Source: G958296245 sp963664035
GTDB lineage: Bacteria > Chloroflexota > Dehalococcoidia > Lucifugimonadales > G958296245
Reading direction: 5' to 3'
Length of the DNA stretch: 64,000 nucleotides
Assembly (NCBI GenBank): GCA_963664035.2
Contig: OY760867.2
Location: 1,736,001-1,800,000 of the forward strand
Below, in pieces: positions 51,182-60,191 of this stretch. Each line of letters opens with the position of its first letter. Position 1 is the stretch's first letter. The notes under the pieces were generated by a model that was not told where the DNA came from, ran no database searches, and saw only the letters and a program-made list of their open reading frames with translations. The translations under genes and the position numbers were made by a program.

Positions 51182-51312
51182 GATTCACGGCGTGTCGTCG
51201 AGTTCTCGATGCGGACGGCGGGTTGCGATTCACGGCGTATCGGAGAGCTTTTCGATGCGGACGGCGGGTTGTATTCACGGCGTATCGGCTAGCTTCTCGA
51301 TGCGGACGGCGC
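51182..51312. repeat. Tandem triplication of the fdhA 3' end
   Basis: Three units of about 45 bp: 51182-51226, 51227-51272 and 51273-51312. The last holds the true fdhA stop and C-terminal codons. Each contains ATTCACGGCGTRTCG and TCGATGCGGACGGCG. The two extra units lie outside the gene, so the tail was duplicated downstream of the stop. Confidence 0.8.
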
Positions 51313-53983
51313 AGACCTTGTACTCGGGGATCTTGGAGTTGGGGTCGAACGCCGAATTCGTCAGGAAGTTCGCGGCGTGGTCCCTGAGTTTGACGAACGG
51401 CACGAAGACCTCGCCGGAGCGCATCTTCTCGCTGTACGAGACGCGCCCCTCGAGACGCCCCCGGCGGGACGACAGCGCCGCCCACTCCCCGTCCGCCACG
51501 CCGTAGCGCTCGCCGTCCTCCGCGCTGACGGCTATCTCCAGCTCGGGGGACCTGGCGAGCAGGGCGGAGGCGCGGCGGGTGATGGTGCCGCCGTGCCAGT
51601 GGTAGAGGTTGCGCCCCGTGTTCAGGACCAGCGGGAACCGCCTGTCCGGAAGCTCCTCCGCCTCCGGGCCCTGGTCGAACGGCACGAACCTGGCCCTTGG
51701 CCCGCGCGGGAAATCGGTCTCGTACAGGAAGCGGGTGCCGGGGTGGTCGGGGGTCGGGCACGGCCACTGGATGCCCCCTTCGGCGTCCAGCCTCTCGTAC
51801 GAGATGCCGGACACGATGGGGGTTAGGGCCGCCATCTCGTCCCATATCTCCGACGGGTGGGCGTAGTCGAACTCGGACTCGACGCCGAGGCCGCGCAGCC
51901 GGCTAATCCGGCGGGCGAGGTCGCAGATTATCTCCCAGTCGGGGCGGCTCTCTCCCACCGGGTCTATGACCTTGCGGACGCGCTGGACGCGGCGCTCGCT
52001 GTTGGTGAACGTGCCGTCCTTCTCGGCGAAGCTGGCCGCCGGCAGCACCACGTCCGCCATCTCGGCCGTCTCGTGCATGAAGATGTCCTGCACGACCAGG
52101 AAGTCCAGCTTCCCGAACGCCTCCTCGGCGTGGTGGAGGTCGGGCTCGCTGAGCAGCGGGTTCTCGCCGGTGACGTACATCGCCTTGAGGCGGCCTTCCA
52201 GCGCGGCGTCCACCATGTCGGTGACGACCATGCCCTCCTCCGAGGGCAGGGCGCGGCTGCCCCATGCCTCCTGGAACTTGCCCACGTTGCCGGCGACGTC
52301 CTGGTAGCCTGGGAAGTCGGTGGGCAGGCACCCGGCGTCGCCGCAGCCCTGCACGTTGTTCTGGCCCCTCAGCGGCGAGACGCCGCTGCCCGGCTTGCCA
52401 AGCTGGCCCGCCGCGAGGGCCAGGTTCAGCAGGCCGTGAGCGTTGGCGGTGCCGTTGGTGTGCTGGGTCACGCCCATGCCCCAGATCAGGCACGAGCCGC
52501 CGAAATCGGGCCTGGCGTAGATCCTGGCCGCGCGCGCGATGTCGCCCCCGGGCACGCCGGTCAGCTCTTCGGCGAGCTCCAGGGTGTACCTGTCGACGAC
52601 CCCGCGCCACTCCTCGAACCCCTCCGTGCGGTCGCGTATGAACTCGTCGTCGGCCAGCCCCTCGTCCAGGATGACCCTGGCCATGGCGTTGAGGAGCGCG
52701 ACGTCGGCGCCCGGCCTGGGGCGCAGCCAGAGCTCGGCGAAGTCGCACATCTCGATGCGCCGCGGGTTGATGACTATCAGCTTCGCGCCCCGCTCGATGA
52801 CCGCGCGGCGCATCCGTGCGGCGGCCACCGGGTGGTTGGAGTTGGCGTCGGAGCCGACGATGACGAGGCACCCCGCCTCCTCGTAGTCCACGTAGGAGTT
52901 GCTCGTAGCCCCGCTTCCCAGCGCGTCCAGCATCGCCCCGACCGACGGGGAATGGCACAGCCGCGTGCAGTGGTCGATGTTGTTGGAACCCATGACGAGG
53001 CGCGCCCACTTCTGCTGCGCGTAGCCGTCCTCGTTGGTCGCCTTGGCGGAGCAGAGCGTCCCGAACTCGTCGGCGCGGTAGCGCGAAAGGCGCTCGGCCA
53101 CGTAGTCGAGGGCCTCGTCCCACGAGGCCGGCGCGAGCTTGCCGTTCCGCCGCACCAGGGGCGTCGTGATCCGGTCCTCGTGCTGCACGAAGGAGTAGCC
53201 GAACCGGCCCTTGACGCAGAGCATCCCGAGGCTGGAGCGGTTGTCGGGGTCGTCCAGCATCCCGATCATGCGCTCGCGCTCGTCGACCTGGGCGACGACG
53301 CCGCAGCCCACTCCGCAGTAGGGGCAGGTCGTCTCGACGGAGCGAGCAACGGCCTTGGGTGGCTTCTTGACGTCGATCGCGCCCGTGGGGCAAACGGAGA
53401 GGCACTGCCCGCAGGTGGTACACACCGAGTCGGTGAGCGGCCTGTCCATGAACGTGCCTATGCGGCTGCCGGTCCCGGCCCCCAGGAAGTCTATGGCGCC
53501 GATGAACTGGTGCCCGTCCTGGCAGGCCTGGACGCAGCGCCCGCACAGGATGCAGTCGCTCATGGCTATGTCGAATACGGGGTTGCTGTCGTCCACGGGC
53601 TCGCGTCCGCGGCCCTGCCACCGGGAGCGGTCGATGCCGTAGCGCTTCGACGCTACGGTAAGGTCGCCGTAGTCGCCCGCGCCGTCTCCGTTGGACGATA
53701 CCATGGCCATGGTCAGCTCCAGCACGCCGCGGCGGACCTCGCTGACCTCGGGGGTGTCGGTCCAGACCTTCATGCCGTCGCGCGCCGGCGCCGAGCACGA
53801 CGCGGGGAAGCCGTTGGCGCCCTCGATCTCCACCAGGCAGGTCCTGCATGCGCCGATCTGCTTCATGTCGGCGTCCTTGCAGAGCTGCGATATGTAGTCG
53901 CCGGAGGCGTTGACGGCGTCCAGCACCGAGGCGGCCTCGGGGACCCGGACTTCGCGCCCGTTGACCGAGAGGGTGACGCTCAT
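51275..53983 (-). CDS. fdhA: Formate dehydrogenase alpha subunit, NAD-type (Mo/W bis-MGD)
   Basis: The catalytic subunit oxidises formate to CO2. It starts with a plant-type [2Fe-2S] domain (CKDADMKQIGACRTC), then ferredoxin clusters (CILCGRCVQAC, CTTCGQCLSVCP), and the molybdopterin [4Fe-4S] site CPYCGVGCGVV. The active-site residue is Cys343 followed by His (TRLCHSPSV), so this is a cysteine, not selenocysteine, enzyme. The C-terminal cofactor domain includes NTGRNLYHWH. The ATG at 53983 overlaps the upstream stop. At 902 residues it matches the NuoG-fused FdhA type. Confidence 0.93.
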   Translation of the reverse strand: MSVTLSVNGREVRVPEAASVLDAVNASGDYISQLCKDADMKQIGACRTCLVEIEGANGFPASCSAPARDGMKVWTDTPEVSEVRRGVLELTMAMVSSNGDGAGDYGDLTVASKRYGIDRSRWQGRGREPVDDSNPVFDIAMSDCILCGRCVQACQDGHQFIGAIDFLGAGTGSRIGTFMDRPLTDSVCTTCGQCLSVCPTGAIDVKKPPKAVARSVETTCPYCGVGCGVVAQVDERERMIGMLDDPDNRSSLGMLCVKGRFGYSFVQHEDRITTPLVRRNGKLAPASWDEALDYVAERLSRYRADEFGTLCSAKATNEDGYAQQKWARLVMGSNNIDHCTRLCHSPSVGAMLDALGSGATSNSYVDYEEAGCLVIVGSDANSNHPVAAARMRRAVIERGAKLIVINPRRIEMCDFAELWLRPRPGADVALLNAMARVILDEGLADDEFIRDRTEGFEEWRGVVDRYTLELAEELTGVPGGDIARAARIYARPDFGGSCLIWGMGVTQHTNGTANAHGLLNLALAAGQLGKPGSGVSPLRGQNNVQGCGDAGCLPTDFPGYQDVAGNVGKFQEAWGSRALPSEEGMVVTDMVDAALEGRLKAMYVTGENPLLSEPDLHHAEEAFGKLDFLVVQDIFMHETAEMADVVLPAASFAEKDGTFTNSERRVQRVRKVIDPVGESRPDWEIICDLARRISRLRGLGVESEFDYAHPSEIWDEMAALTPIVSGISYERLDAEGGIQWPCPTPDHPGTRFLYETDFPRGPRARFVPFDQGPEAEELPDRRFPLVLNTGRNLYHWHGGTITRRASALLARSPELEIAVSAEDGERYGVADGEWAALSSRRGRLEGRVSYSEKMRSGEVFVPFVKLRDHAANFLTNSAFDPNSKIPEYKVCAVRIEKLADTP

Positions 53984-55560
53984 CGCTCGCGCTCCGTTTT
54001 CAGGTCGCCGCCGAAGAAGTGGAGGGCGCTGGCGACCGGGGTCCCCGCCGCCTGGCCGAGGCCGCAGAGGGAGGCCGCACCCACCACGCGCGCCAGGTAG
54101 CGCAGCTCGTCGAGGTCGCCCGCGGAGCCGCCGTTGGAGGCGATGCGGTCCAGCGCGTCCACCATGCGCGGCGTGCCCTCCCTGCACGGGGTACACTTCC
54201 CGCATGACTCGGCGGCGTTGTAGGCGGCCAGCCTTCGCACCACTTCGAGCATCTCCGTCCGGTCGTCCAGGGCGATCACTCCACCCGCTCCAAGCATCAC
54301 GCCCGTCTCGTGGAGCCGCCCCGGTGCGATGGGCGTGTCCAGCATCGACTCCGGGAAGACGCCGCTGGACGGCCCGCCCACGGCGGCCCCGGTCAGGGCA
54401 TGGCCCGGGACGGGGCCGCGCCCGATCCCCTCTATGATACCCCGAAGGGTCGTGCCCATGGGGACCTCCACGACGCCCGGCCGCCGCACCGAGCCGCTGA
54501 GGCTTATGAGCTTCGTTCCAGGCGCGTCGTCGGTCCCTGTGCGGCGGAACGCGGCGGCGCCCTTCGCCATGATATAAGGTACGCTGCACAGGGTCTCGGC
54601 GTTGTTGATCACCGTCGGCCTTGCCCACAGGCCCGCCTCGGTGGGGAACGGCGGCCTGAGCCTGGGCTCCCTGCGGTAGCCCTCCATCGTGTTCAGCAGG
54701 GTCGTCTCCTCGCCGCAGACGTAGCCGCCCGCTCCGCGCCGCACCTCCATCGCAAGCGAGAACCCTGAGCCGAGGATGTCGGAGCCGAGCAGGCCGAGCT
54801 TGGCCGCCTGCTCCAGGGCCAGTTCCATCCGCCGGGCGGACAACTCGGCTTCGGCGTTGATATAGATATACGCCTCCGACGCGCCCGTCGCGTAGGCGGC
54901 GATGATCGCGCCCTCTACTATGCGGTGCGGGACGCCCTCCATCAGGTGGCGGTCTTTGAATATGCCCGGCTCGCCCTCCTCGGAGTTGACGACGAGGTAG
55001 CGCGTGTCCGCCGGAACGCCGCGGGCGCTCTCCCACTTCACCCCCGCGGGGAAGTATGCGCCTCCGCGGCCCCGGAGCCCGGAGGACTTCACCTCTTCGA
55101 TGACCGCCTCGGGGGGCATGGAGAGAGCGCGGGCGAGGCCCTCGTAGCCGCCGCGGGCGACGTAGTCGTCTATCTCCTCCGCGTCGGTCTCGCCGCAGCC
55201 GTCCAGGGCAGTCCTGTGCTGGCGGGAGAAGAAGTCATGCGCGTCTCCGGGCGCGAGCGGGGCGTCCAGTACGGACGCGGCGCTTTCGGCGTCCGCGTTG
55301 GCGAGGTGGCGGACGCCGGTCGTATCGGCGGCCGCCACCTTGGGGGCTTCGAAGCAGGCGCCGTCGCACCCGGCCCGGACCAGGTACGCGGAGCCTGGGA
55401 GGCGGGCGTCGAGCGCGTTCGCCACGTCGTCCGCCCCGACGGACTGCGAGCAGTGCGACACCTGGGCGACCACCCTCGTCCTGCCCGCGCGGTGCGCGTC
55501 GAGGCGCCGCGCCGACTCGCGGCGGATACGCTCCAGCGCGGCCACGGTGTCGGGCGTCAT
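53980..55560 (-). CDS. fdhB: Formate dehydrogenase beta subunit (NuoF-like flavoprotein)
   Basis: This NADH-reacting subunit is homologous to NuoF. An N-terminal thioredoxin-like part (residues 1-120) has cysteines (CSQS, GCDGAC). Then come the FMN site GLRGRGGAYFPAG, the NAD loop EEGEPGIFKDR, GAGGYVCGEETTLLNTMEG and the [4Fe-4S] ligands CGKCTPC with a later Cys (SLCGLG). The ATG at 55560 overlaps the NuoE-like stop, and the gene is coupled to fdhA. The bacterial electron path would be formate to NAD+. Confidence 0.92.
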   Translation of the reverse strand: MTPDTVAALERIRRESARRLDAHRAGRTRVVAQVSHCSQSVGADDVANALDARLPGSAYLVRAGCDGACFEAPKVAAADTTGVRHLANADAESAASVLDAPLAPGDAHDFFSRQHRTALDGCGETDAEEIDDYVARGGYEGLARALSMPPEAVIEEVKSSGLRGRGGAYFPAGVKWESARGVPADTRYLVVNSEEGEPGIFKDRHLMEGVPHRIVEGAIIAAYATGASEAYIYINAEAELSARRMELALEQAAKLGLLGSDILGSGFSLAMEVRRGAGGYVCGEETTLLNTMEGYRREPRLRPPFPTEAGLWARPTVINNAETLCSVPYIMAKGAAAFRRTGTDDAPGTKLISLSGSVRRPGVVEVPMGTTLRGIIEGIGRGPVPGHALTGAAVGGPSSGVFPESMLDTPIAPGRLHETGVMLGAGGVIALDDRTEMLEVVRRLAAYNAAESCGKCTPCREGTPRMVDALDRIASNGGSAGDLDELRYLARVVGAASLCGLGQAAGTPVASALHFFGGDLKTERER

Positions 55561-56051
55561 CGCTGCGCCGACCCGGCGAGGATCTCGGCGACCGACTCCT
55601 GGGTGGCCCTGCCGGTCCACCGGCCGTCGATCTCCACCGCGGGCGCCATGGCGCACAGGAAGCCGCATGGGGTCTCCTCCACCGTCGCCCCAAGGCCGTC
55701 CGAGCCTTCCCCGATGGCGGACAGCAGCTCCGATCCCCCATTCATCCAGCAGCTAACCCCGGTGCATACCCTGACCACGCGCTCCCCGGGAGCCGCCAGG
55801 CGCAGCTCCGTGTAGCTCGTCGCCGCGCCGTACACCTCGCTGACGGGTATGCCCAGGTACCACGCCACCGCCTCCATGCCATGCTCCGGCAGGTACCCGT
55901 GCTCGTGCTGTAGGTAGTGCAGCGCCGGCAGTAGCTGCCCCCGATGCCTGGGGAACCTCTCCCGAAGCTCCGCCCTCATGCGGCTGCGACGGTCACGCCG
56001 TGACCGCTCCGCGGGACTGGCTTCCCTGCTCCGCTTTCGTTCAGACCGCAT
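55557..56051 (-). CDS. fdhG: Formate dehydrogenase gamma subunit (NuoE-like)
   Basis: A [2Fe-2S] subunit of the NuoE type. Residues about 30-80 form the helical part (LLPALHYLQHEHGYLPEHGMEAVA, ending YGAATSYTELRLA). The thioredoxin-like part has VCTGVSCWMNGG and ETPCGFLCAMAP, giving the four Cys ligands. A basic N-terminal stretch (RKRSREASPAERSRRDRRSR) may be spurious; ATG at 55979 would remove it. First gene of the three-subunit operon. Confidence 0.9.
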   Translation of the reverse strand: MRSERKRSREASPAERSRRDRRSRMRAELRERFPRHRGQLLPALHYLQHEHGYLPEHGMEAVAWYLGIPVSEVYGAATSYTELRLAAPGERVVRVCTGVSCWMNGGSELLSAIGEGSDGLGATVEETPCGFLCAMAPAVEIDGRWTGRATQESVAEILAGSAQR

Positions 56052-56167
56052 GACACCTCGACCGTAGCCGTACGCAATGCGCCGGAGTATCGAGAAACTA
56101 TATCAGACTCGCGCGGGCGCGTACCTCCACAAAGAGCACGAATAACGGAACCCACAGTTGGCCCCGC

Positions 56168-56226
56168 CTCCCTGTCATCCCCCCATCATCCCAATCACAC
56201 CCATCACGCGAATCACAGTTCAGACG
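56168..56226 (-). repeat. Family D repeat, copy D4 (inverted)
   Basis: CATCCCAATCACACCCATCA then CGCGAATCACAGTTCAGACG, the reverse of D1/D2. Confidence 0.7.
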
Positions 56227-56246
56227 GAATTGCGCTCCGACAGGGC

Positions 56247-56546
56247 TTGATATACCATCCACCGGGTCCCATCAACCCTGTCATCCGAGGTGAGACTACC
56301 ACGCCACATAAGTACGATGGCGGGCGGCGCGAGAAGCATGTCTTGCCGTTGAGGCTGTCCCTCCTCGCATTGGCGACGCTCCTGGCGCTCGCCGCCGCGA
56401 GCTGCGGCGCGTCGGAACCCGAGGTGGTCGAGAAGATCGTCGAGGTCCCCGTCGAGAAGGTGGTCGTCAAGGAAGTCCCCGTCGAGGTGGTGGTCCAGGA
56501 TTCAGGCAAGATCCTTAGATTCCTCGCTGCGCTCGGAATGACATGA
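56247..56546 (+). pseudogene. Remnant of a solute-binding lipoprotein gene
   Basis: The frame encodes a typical lipoprotein signal (LPLRLSLLALATLLALAAASC) and the spacer EVVEKIVEVPVEKVVVKEVP, which in Chloroflexota precedes an extracellular solute-binding domain. It then stops after DSGKILRFLAALGMT, which looks like intergenic repeat sequence, so the binding domain is gone. A short signal-only peptide could still be made. Confidence 0.6.
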
Positions 56547-56562
56547 ATCACCGTCTAGTTCA

Positions 56563-56955
56563 TCAGATGCTCAGAATGAACGAGCCGCCGTACATGGTGA
56601 GGTGGAAATTCATTAGAAAATCCATCCCAAGCAGGATGTCGAAATTACCCGGCTGAAACGGTAGCTGAGCGACTTCCAACTCCGAGCCCGACAGCAATGT
56701 GGCGCTTCCTTGCGTGATAGGAATACTGAGATCGATCCGATATCTCGGCGTCCGAGTGGGCTCGCCGGTCACCGGAACGATGTTGGCGTAGCCGATGGCC
56801 TTCAGGCCAGCTTCTTTCACTACTTTCGGGGAGATCATCGTACTCTGCGCGCCCGTGTCCAGCAGGGCGCGGTAGGATTTACCCGAGTCGCCATCCCCGA
56901 CGGAAACTGCCAGTAGAATCTGACCGTTTTCTATGGGCTTCTGGAAGGTGGGCAC
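56563..56955 (-). CDS. Retropepsin-like aspartic protease
   Basis: The 130-residue protein has the single-domain retropepsin pattern: LLDTGAQSTMIS with the catalytic Asp, then VVKEAGLKAIGYANIVPVTG, and the second conserved block DILLGMDFLMNF. GTG at 56955 follows a GAAGAGG site and lies 5 nt past the upstream stop. Homodimers of such proteins form the active site. It follows a small partner gene, a pairing seen for other bacterial retropepsins. Substrate unknown. Confidence 0.8.
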   Translation of the reverse strand: MPTFQKPIENGQILLAVSVGDGDSGKSYRALLDTGAQSTMISPKVVKEAGLKAIGYANIVPVTGEPTRTPRYRIDLSIPITQGSATLLSGSELEVAQLPFQPGNFDILLGMDFLMNFHLTMYGGSFILSI

Positions 56956-56960
56956 TTCTT

Positions 56961-57224
56961 CTATGCCTCTTCTCTGGGCTCGACGAACATCGTGAAGAAG
57001 CCAAGGTCGATCGGCCGCTCCCCCACATTGACCAGAGAGAAGTTTCCCAGCCCGTACTTTTCGCATCCAATCTTGTACGCATCGCCGCCGTCGTTATAGA
57101 TCTCCACGACCTCCCCGTCGTGCATCAGGACTACGCGGCCCATGTGCTTGTCTTCCATGTCCGCCTGGATGGCATCGTAGGCTGCCTGGTTCCTGTCGAG
57201 TTGACTTTCAGCTACCTTAGTCAT
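56961..57224 (-). CDS. Small protein paired with retropepsin
   Basis: This 87-residue protein (MTKVAESQLDRNQAAYDAIQADMEDKHMGRVVLMHDGEVVEIY) has an N-terminal helix and a beta-rich C-terminal half ending FVEPREEA. ATG at 57224 follows AAGGAG by 8 nt. Similar small proteins commonly precede bacterial retropepsin genes; their role is not known to me. The two genes probably form an operon. Confidence 0.7.
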   Translation of the reverse strand: MTKVAESQLDRNQAAYDAIQADMEDKHMGRVVLMHDGEVVEIYNDGGDAYKIGCEKYGLGNFSLVNVGERPIDLGFFTMFVEPREEA

Positions 57225-57299
57225 ATGCCGTGCTCCTTGGTCCCCTTCAACTCCGGTTCGCACCTCACTATCGCCCCTTGAGGAGTGTGGCGGGAGTTT

Positions 57300-57335
57300 A
57301 CACCCCGTAGGGGCTGGTTTCAAACCAGCCCTCCC
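57300..57335. repeat. Family B fragment, copy B5 (inverted)
   Basis: CCCCGTAGGGGCTGGTTTCAA then ACCAGCCCTCCC. The rest of 57225-57422 holds short AAAATCCC-type repeats and the TAGTGGG heptads. Confidence 0.65.
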
Positions 57336-57397
57336 CCGTCATTCAATCCTGAAAATCCCCTAATCCAGAAAATCCCGATTCAGACAATCCCCCCCTT

Positions 57398-57436
57398 CCC
57401 ACTACCCACTACCCACTACCCACTATCCACTACCCA
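57398..57436 (-). repeat. TAGTGGG heptad repeat at oxidoreductase 3' end
   Basis: About five TAGTGGG units (CCCACTA on the plus strand). They supply the final codons and stop of the oxidoreductase, as at copA. Confidence 0.75.
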
Positions 57437-59252
57437 CGGCCATGTCGGCGAGCCCAAGCTCGGCTAGCTTGCTGTCCGGGATCATCCCATCCTCGTCCCA
57501 GCCCCTGGCCCGGTAGTAGCTCTGGACCATCATGTCCAGGGATTCCCTGTCCAGGCCGACGCCCTTTGCGACGCCGGTGGGCAGCTTTTCGTCCAGCGCC
57601 CTTGGCGGGAGCGTGTCGTCTTCGCGCTTCCAGCCCTCGCGGATGTTGAATAGCTTCTTGAGGTTGTTGATGCGCTCGCCGGCCGTCCGCAGGTCGTCGG
57701 GGCCGGTGGGCCAGCCGGTCAGGTGCTCGTATATCTCCGCGGACTCGGCGTAGAAGTCGTCGAACGCCTTGCGCAGGAACTTGCACCACGTAAGCGAGTC
57801 CATGACCGCCGAATGGTCCTCGCCGTCCGCCGTGATGCGCCCGCGCCGGTCGTCGGCGGACAGCCGGTCGACACGGGCCGAGAAATCGGCCTCGTAGGCG
57901 GACGAGCGGTTGTGGCATGCGCCCCTCGTGCTCACCGCGAGCCCGAGCGCCATCGTCTGGAGGCTCCGGGGCTCGTAGCCGGGCATTTCGAGGCCCTTGA
58001 CGTGCATGGCCCAACGGTGCGAGCCGCCTCCCACCTCCCGCGACGCCCGGCGCACGCCCTGGGCGAGCAGGCCGCCGATGCCCTCCCGGCGCGAGATGAG
58101 CCGGAGCAGGTCCGGCACGGACCCGGCGGCGGCGAACCGGGGGAGCGGGCCGGCGTCGCCGTTCGTCAGGACGCCGCGCTCCGCGCTCTCCATCGCCCAG
58201 GCCAACGTCGCGCCGGCGCTGATGGTGTCCATGCCAAGCTCGTCGCAGGCGTGGGAGGCGCGCAGCACCTCGTTCGGGTCGCCTATGCCAAGGAGGGGGC
58301 CGAGCGCGAAGGCGCTCTCGTACTCCAGGCGGCCCTCGGATCGGCCGCCGTCGCCTTCGACCGCCATGATGTGCTCGCACCCTATGGTGCAGCCCGCGCA
58401 GTGGGCCGTCCTGACGCGGTGCGCCTGCACGAACCGCTCGCCGCTCACCATCTCGGCGTCGTCGAAGGTGGACTGCTGGAAGTTCCTGGTGGGCAGCGCG
58501 CCAAGGCGGTTGAAGACCGATACGTTCGCCACGGTGCCCATGGTCCGGTACTTCTCGGTCGCGGGGCCGAGGCTGCGGCGCGTCAGGTCGCGGGCGGCGC
58601 CGCGCAGCCACTCCGGGTCGCGCGCGGGCGCGTGCGTGGAGCCGCGCACCGCGATCGCCTTGAGGTTCTTGGACCCCATCACCGCCCCCGGCCCGGTCCT
58701 GCCGGCCTGCCGCCCGCCGTCGTTCGCGATGCTGGCGTAGAGTACGCCGTTCTCGCCCGCCGGCCCTATGCAGGCGACCCGCGCCTCCTCGCCGCAGCGC
58801 GCCTTGACCGCCGCCTCGGTCTTGGAGGTGGTCAGCCCGGCCATGTCCGAGGCGTCGAGGAAGGCGACGCCCGCGTCCGTCACCTCCAGCAGCGTGAGGC
58901 GGTCGGCCACGCCCGTTATCACGAGGGCGTCGGAGCCGGTCCTCTTCAACTCGGTCGCCAGGTAGCTCGACGAGAGGGAATCGCCTATGAACCCGGTCAG
59001 CGGCGACTTGGTGACCACGGCGAACTTGTTGGAGGTGGTGAGCCGGCTGCCGGCCAGCGGGCTGGCGGCGAATACGAGGGGGTTGTCGGCTGAGAGCGGC
59101 GAGGCGCCCGCCGGGCAGTGACGGTAGAGGAGGTACGCGCCGACGCCTATGCCGCCGATGAAGCGGCGCAGCGCCCACTCGTCCAGCGGCTCGTGCCGGA
59201 GCGTTCGCGTCGCCAGGTCGACAATGGCGACCCGGCCGTGGTAGCCGTACAC
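57423..59252 (-). CDS. Aldehyde ferredoxin oxidoreductase family protein
   Basis: This tungsten- or molybdenum-pterin enzyme family oxidises aldehydes with ferredoxin. The 609-residue protein has the family N-terminus (GGIGVGAYLLY), the pterin-binding AVMGSKNLKAIAVRG and the [4Fe-4S] ligands CAGCTIGC plus a later Cys (TWCKFL). ENDGG-like and GLEMPGYEPR blocks are as expected. The start is GTG (MYGYHGRVAIVDL). It lies 2 nt after the MobA-MoaD gene, so cofactor supply and enzyme are co-expressed. Substrate is unknown. Confidence 0.9.
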   Translation of the reverse strand: MYGYHGRVAIVDLATRTLRHEPLDEWALRRFIGGIGVGAYLLYRHCPAGASPLSADNPLVFAASPLAGSRLTTSNKFAVVTKSPLTGFIGDSLSSSYLATELKRTGSDALVITGVADRLTLLEVTDAGVAFLDASDMAGLTTSKTEAAVKARCGEEARVACIGPAGENGVLYASIANDGGRQAGRTGPGAVMGSKNLKAIAVRGSTHAPARDPEWLRGAARDLTRRSLGPATEKYRTMGTVANVSVFNRLGALPTRNFQQSTFDDAEMVSGERFVQAHRVRTAHCAGCTIGCEHIMAVEGDGGRSEGRLEYESAFALGPLLGIGDPNEVLRASHACDELGMDTISAGATLAWAMESAERGVLTNGDAGPLPRFAAAGSVPDLLRLISRREGIGGLLAQGVRRASREVGGGSHRWAMHVKGLEMPGYEPRSLQTMALGLAVSTRGACHNRSSAYEADFSARVDRLSADDRRGRITADGEDHSAVMDSLTWCKFLRKAFDDFYAESAEIYEHLTGWPTGPDDLRTAGERINNLKKLFNIREGWKREDDTLPPRALDEKLPTGVAKGVGLDRESLDMMVQSYYRARGWDEDGMIPDSKLAELGLADMAVGSG

Positions 59253-59254
59253 CG

Positions 59255-60148
59255 CTAACCCCCCGCCTGGCTGGAGAAGAGCAGCACGCGGTCCCCGTGC
59301 TTCAACTCCACCGGGTCACTCTCTAGGAAGCGGGCGCCGTTCAGGTTCAGCACGTAGCTCTCCTCCAGGCCGGCCCCGTCCTCCCGCACCACGTCGCCCA
59401 CGAGGGCGGGAACGGCCGCGGCGAGGGCCGATACCAGATCCCGAATGGCGCAGGGGGCCGGCGCCTCTATCTCGACCTCGCGCCGGCCGGCGAGCAGCCT
59501 GGCGCTTCCGAATAGCTCCACCGTTACGCTTACGGCTGCGGGCGCGGCCATCTCCCTGGCGCGGTCGAGGTCCTCCTGCGTGTTGACGTTGAAGAAGGAG
59601 AGACGCTCCGGGTCCAGCTCCTCGACGCGGGCCTGGGGCACGTACGCCACCCGGACCTCGTCGAAGAAGCGGGCGATCTTGAGGTCGTTGGACTCCAGGC
59701 GCTCCTCGACGCGCGGGAGGCATGACTTGGAGTAGGCGGCGTGGGTGGGTTCGGGGCGTCCGTCCAGGACTGGGACGACGGCGTCGTGGCCGCTCCTGCG
59801 GGCCAGGATGTCTTGCCACAGCATCGTGTTGAGGAAGGGCATGTCGCACGCGGCAACGATCCCCCACTGCCGCGAGCAGGCGGACAGGCCCGTGAAGATG
59901 CCGCCGAGGGGCCCGGAGCCGGCGTAGCGGTCGATCGCGACCCGGACCGACCCCGGCAGCGGGAGCTCCTCCGCCCTCTTCTCGTCGTTGACGACCACCA
60001 CGGCGTCGTCGGCGACCTCTGAAAGCCTGTCCAGCGCCCTGAGCACCAGGGGCCGGCCTCCGACGTCCTCCAGGGCCTTGTTCCGGCCAAGGCGTCTGCT
60101 CATTCCGCCCGCCAGCACGATGGCGGAAGCGCCCGTATTGCGCGTCAT
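59255..60148 (-). CDS. MobA-MoaD fusion (cofactor guanylyltransferase plus sulfur carrier)
   Basis: Residues 1-about 200 form a MobA-type nucleotidyltransferase that attaches GMP to molybdopterin: IVLAGGMSRRLGRNKAL, GPLGGIFTGL and ACDMPFLN are typical. Residues about 208-297 form a ubiquitin-like MoaD domain (VTVELFGSARLLAG ... VLNLNGARFLESDPVELKHGDRVLLFSSQAGG). The protein ends in Gly-Gly, as needed for sulfur transfer. The fused pair is uncommon. It directly precedes the pterin oxidoreductase gene. Confidence 0.9.
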   Translation of the reverse strand: MTRNTGASAIVLAGGMSRRLGRNKALEDVGGRPLVLRALDRLSEVADDAVVVVNDEKRAEELPLPGSVRVAIDRYAGSGPLGGIFTGLSACSRQWGIVAACDMPFLNTMLWQDILARRSGHDAVVPVLDGRPEPTHAAYSKSCLPRVEERLESNDLKIARFFDEVRVAYVPQARVEELDPERLSFFNVNTQEDLDRAREMAAPAAVSVTVELFGSARLLAGRREVEIEAPAPCAIRDLVSALAAAVPALVGDVVREDGAGLEESYVLNLNGARFLESDPVELKHGDRVLLFSSQAGG

Positions 60149-60191
60149 GCCGCCCTCCCTGGCTTTACGCTACCACATCGCGCAATCGCGC

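Noticed and set aside
52940..52970. Selenocysteine in the formate dehydrogenase active site
   Set aside because: The position is a TGC cysteine codon with no in-frame TGA.
53984..55036. A long minus-strand open frame running from the fdhA frame upstream through the NuoF-like gene
   Set aside because: The upstream part is low-complexity and overlaps the NuoF-like gene, whose motifs are clear. The fdhA ATG at 53983 overlaps the NuoF-like stop in the normal ATGA manner.
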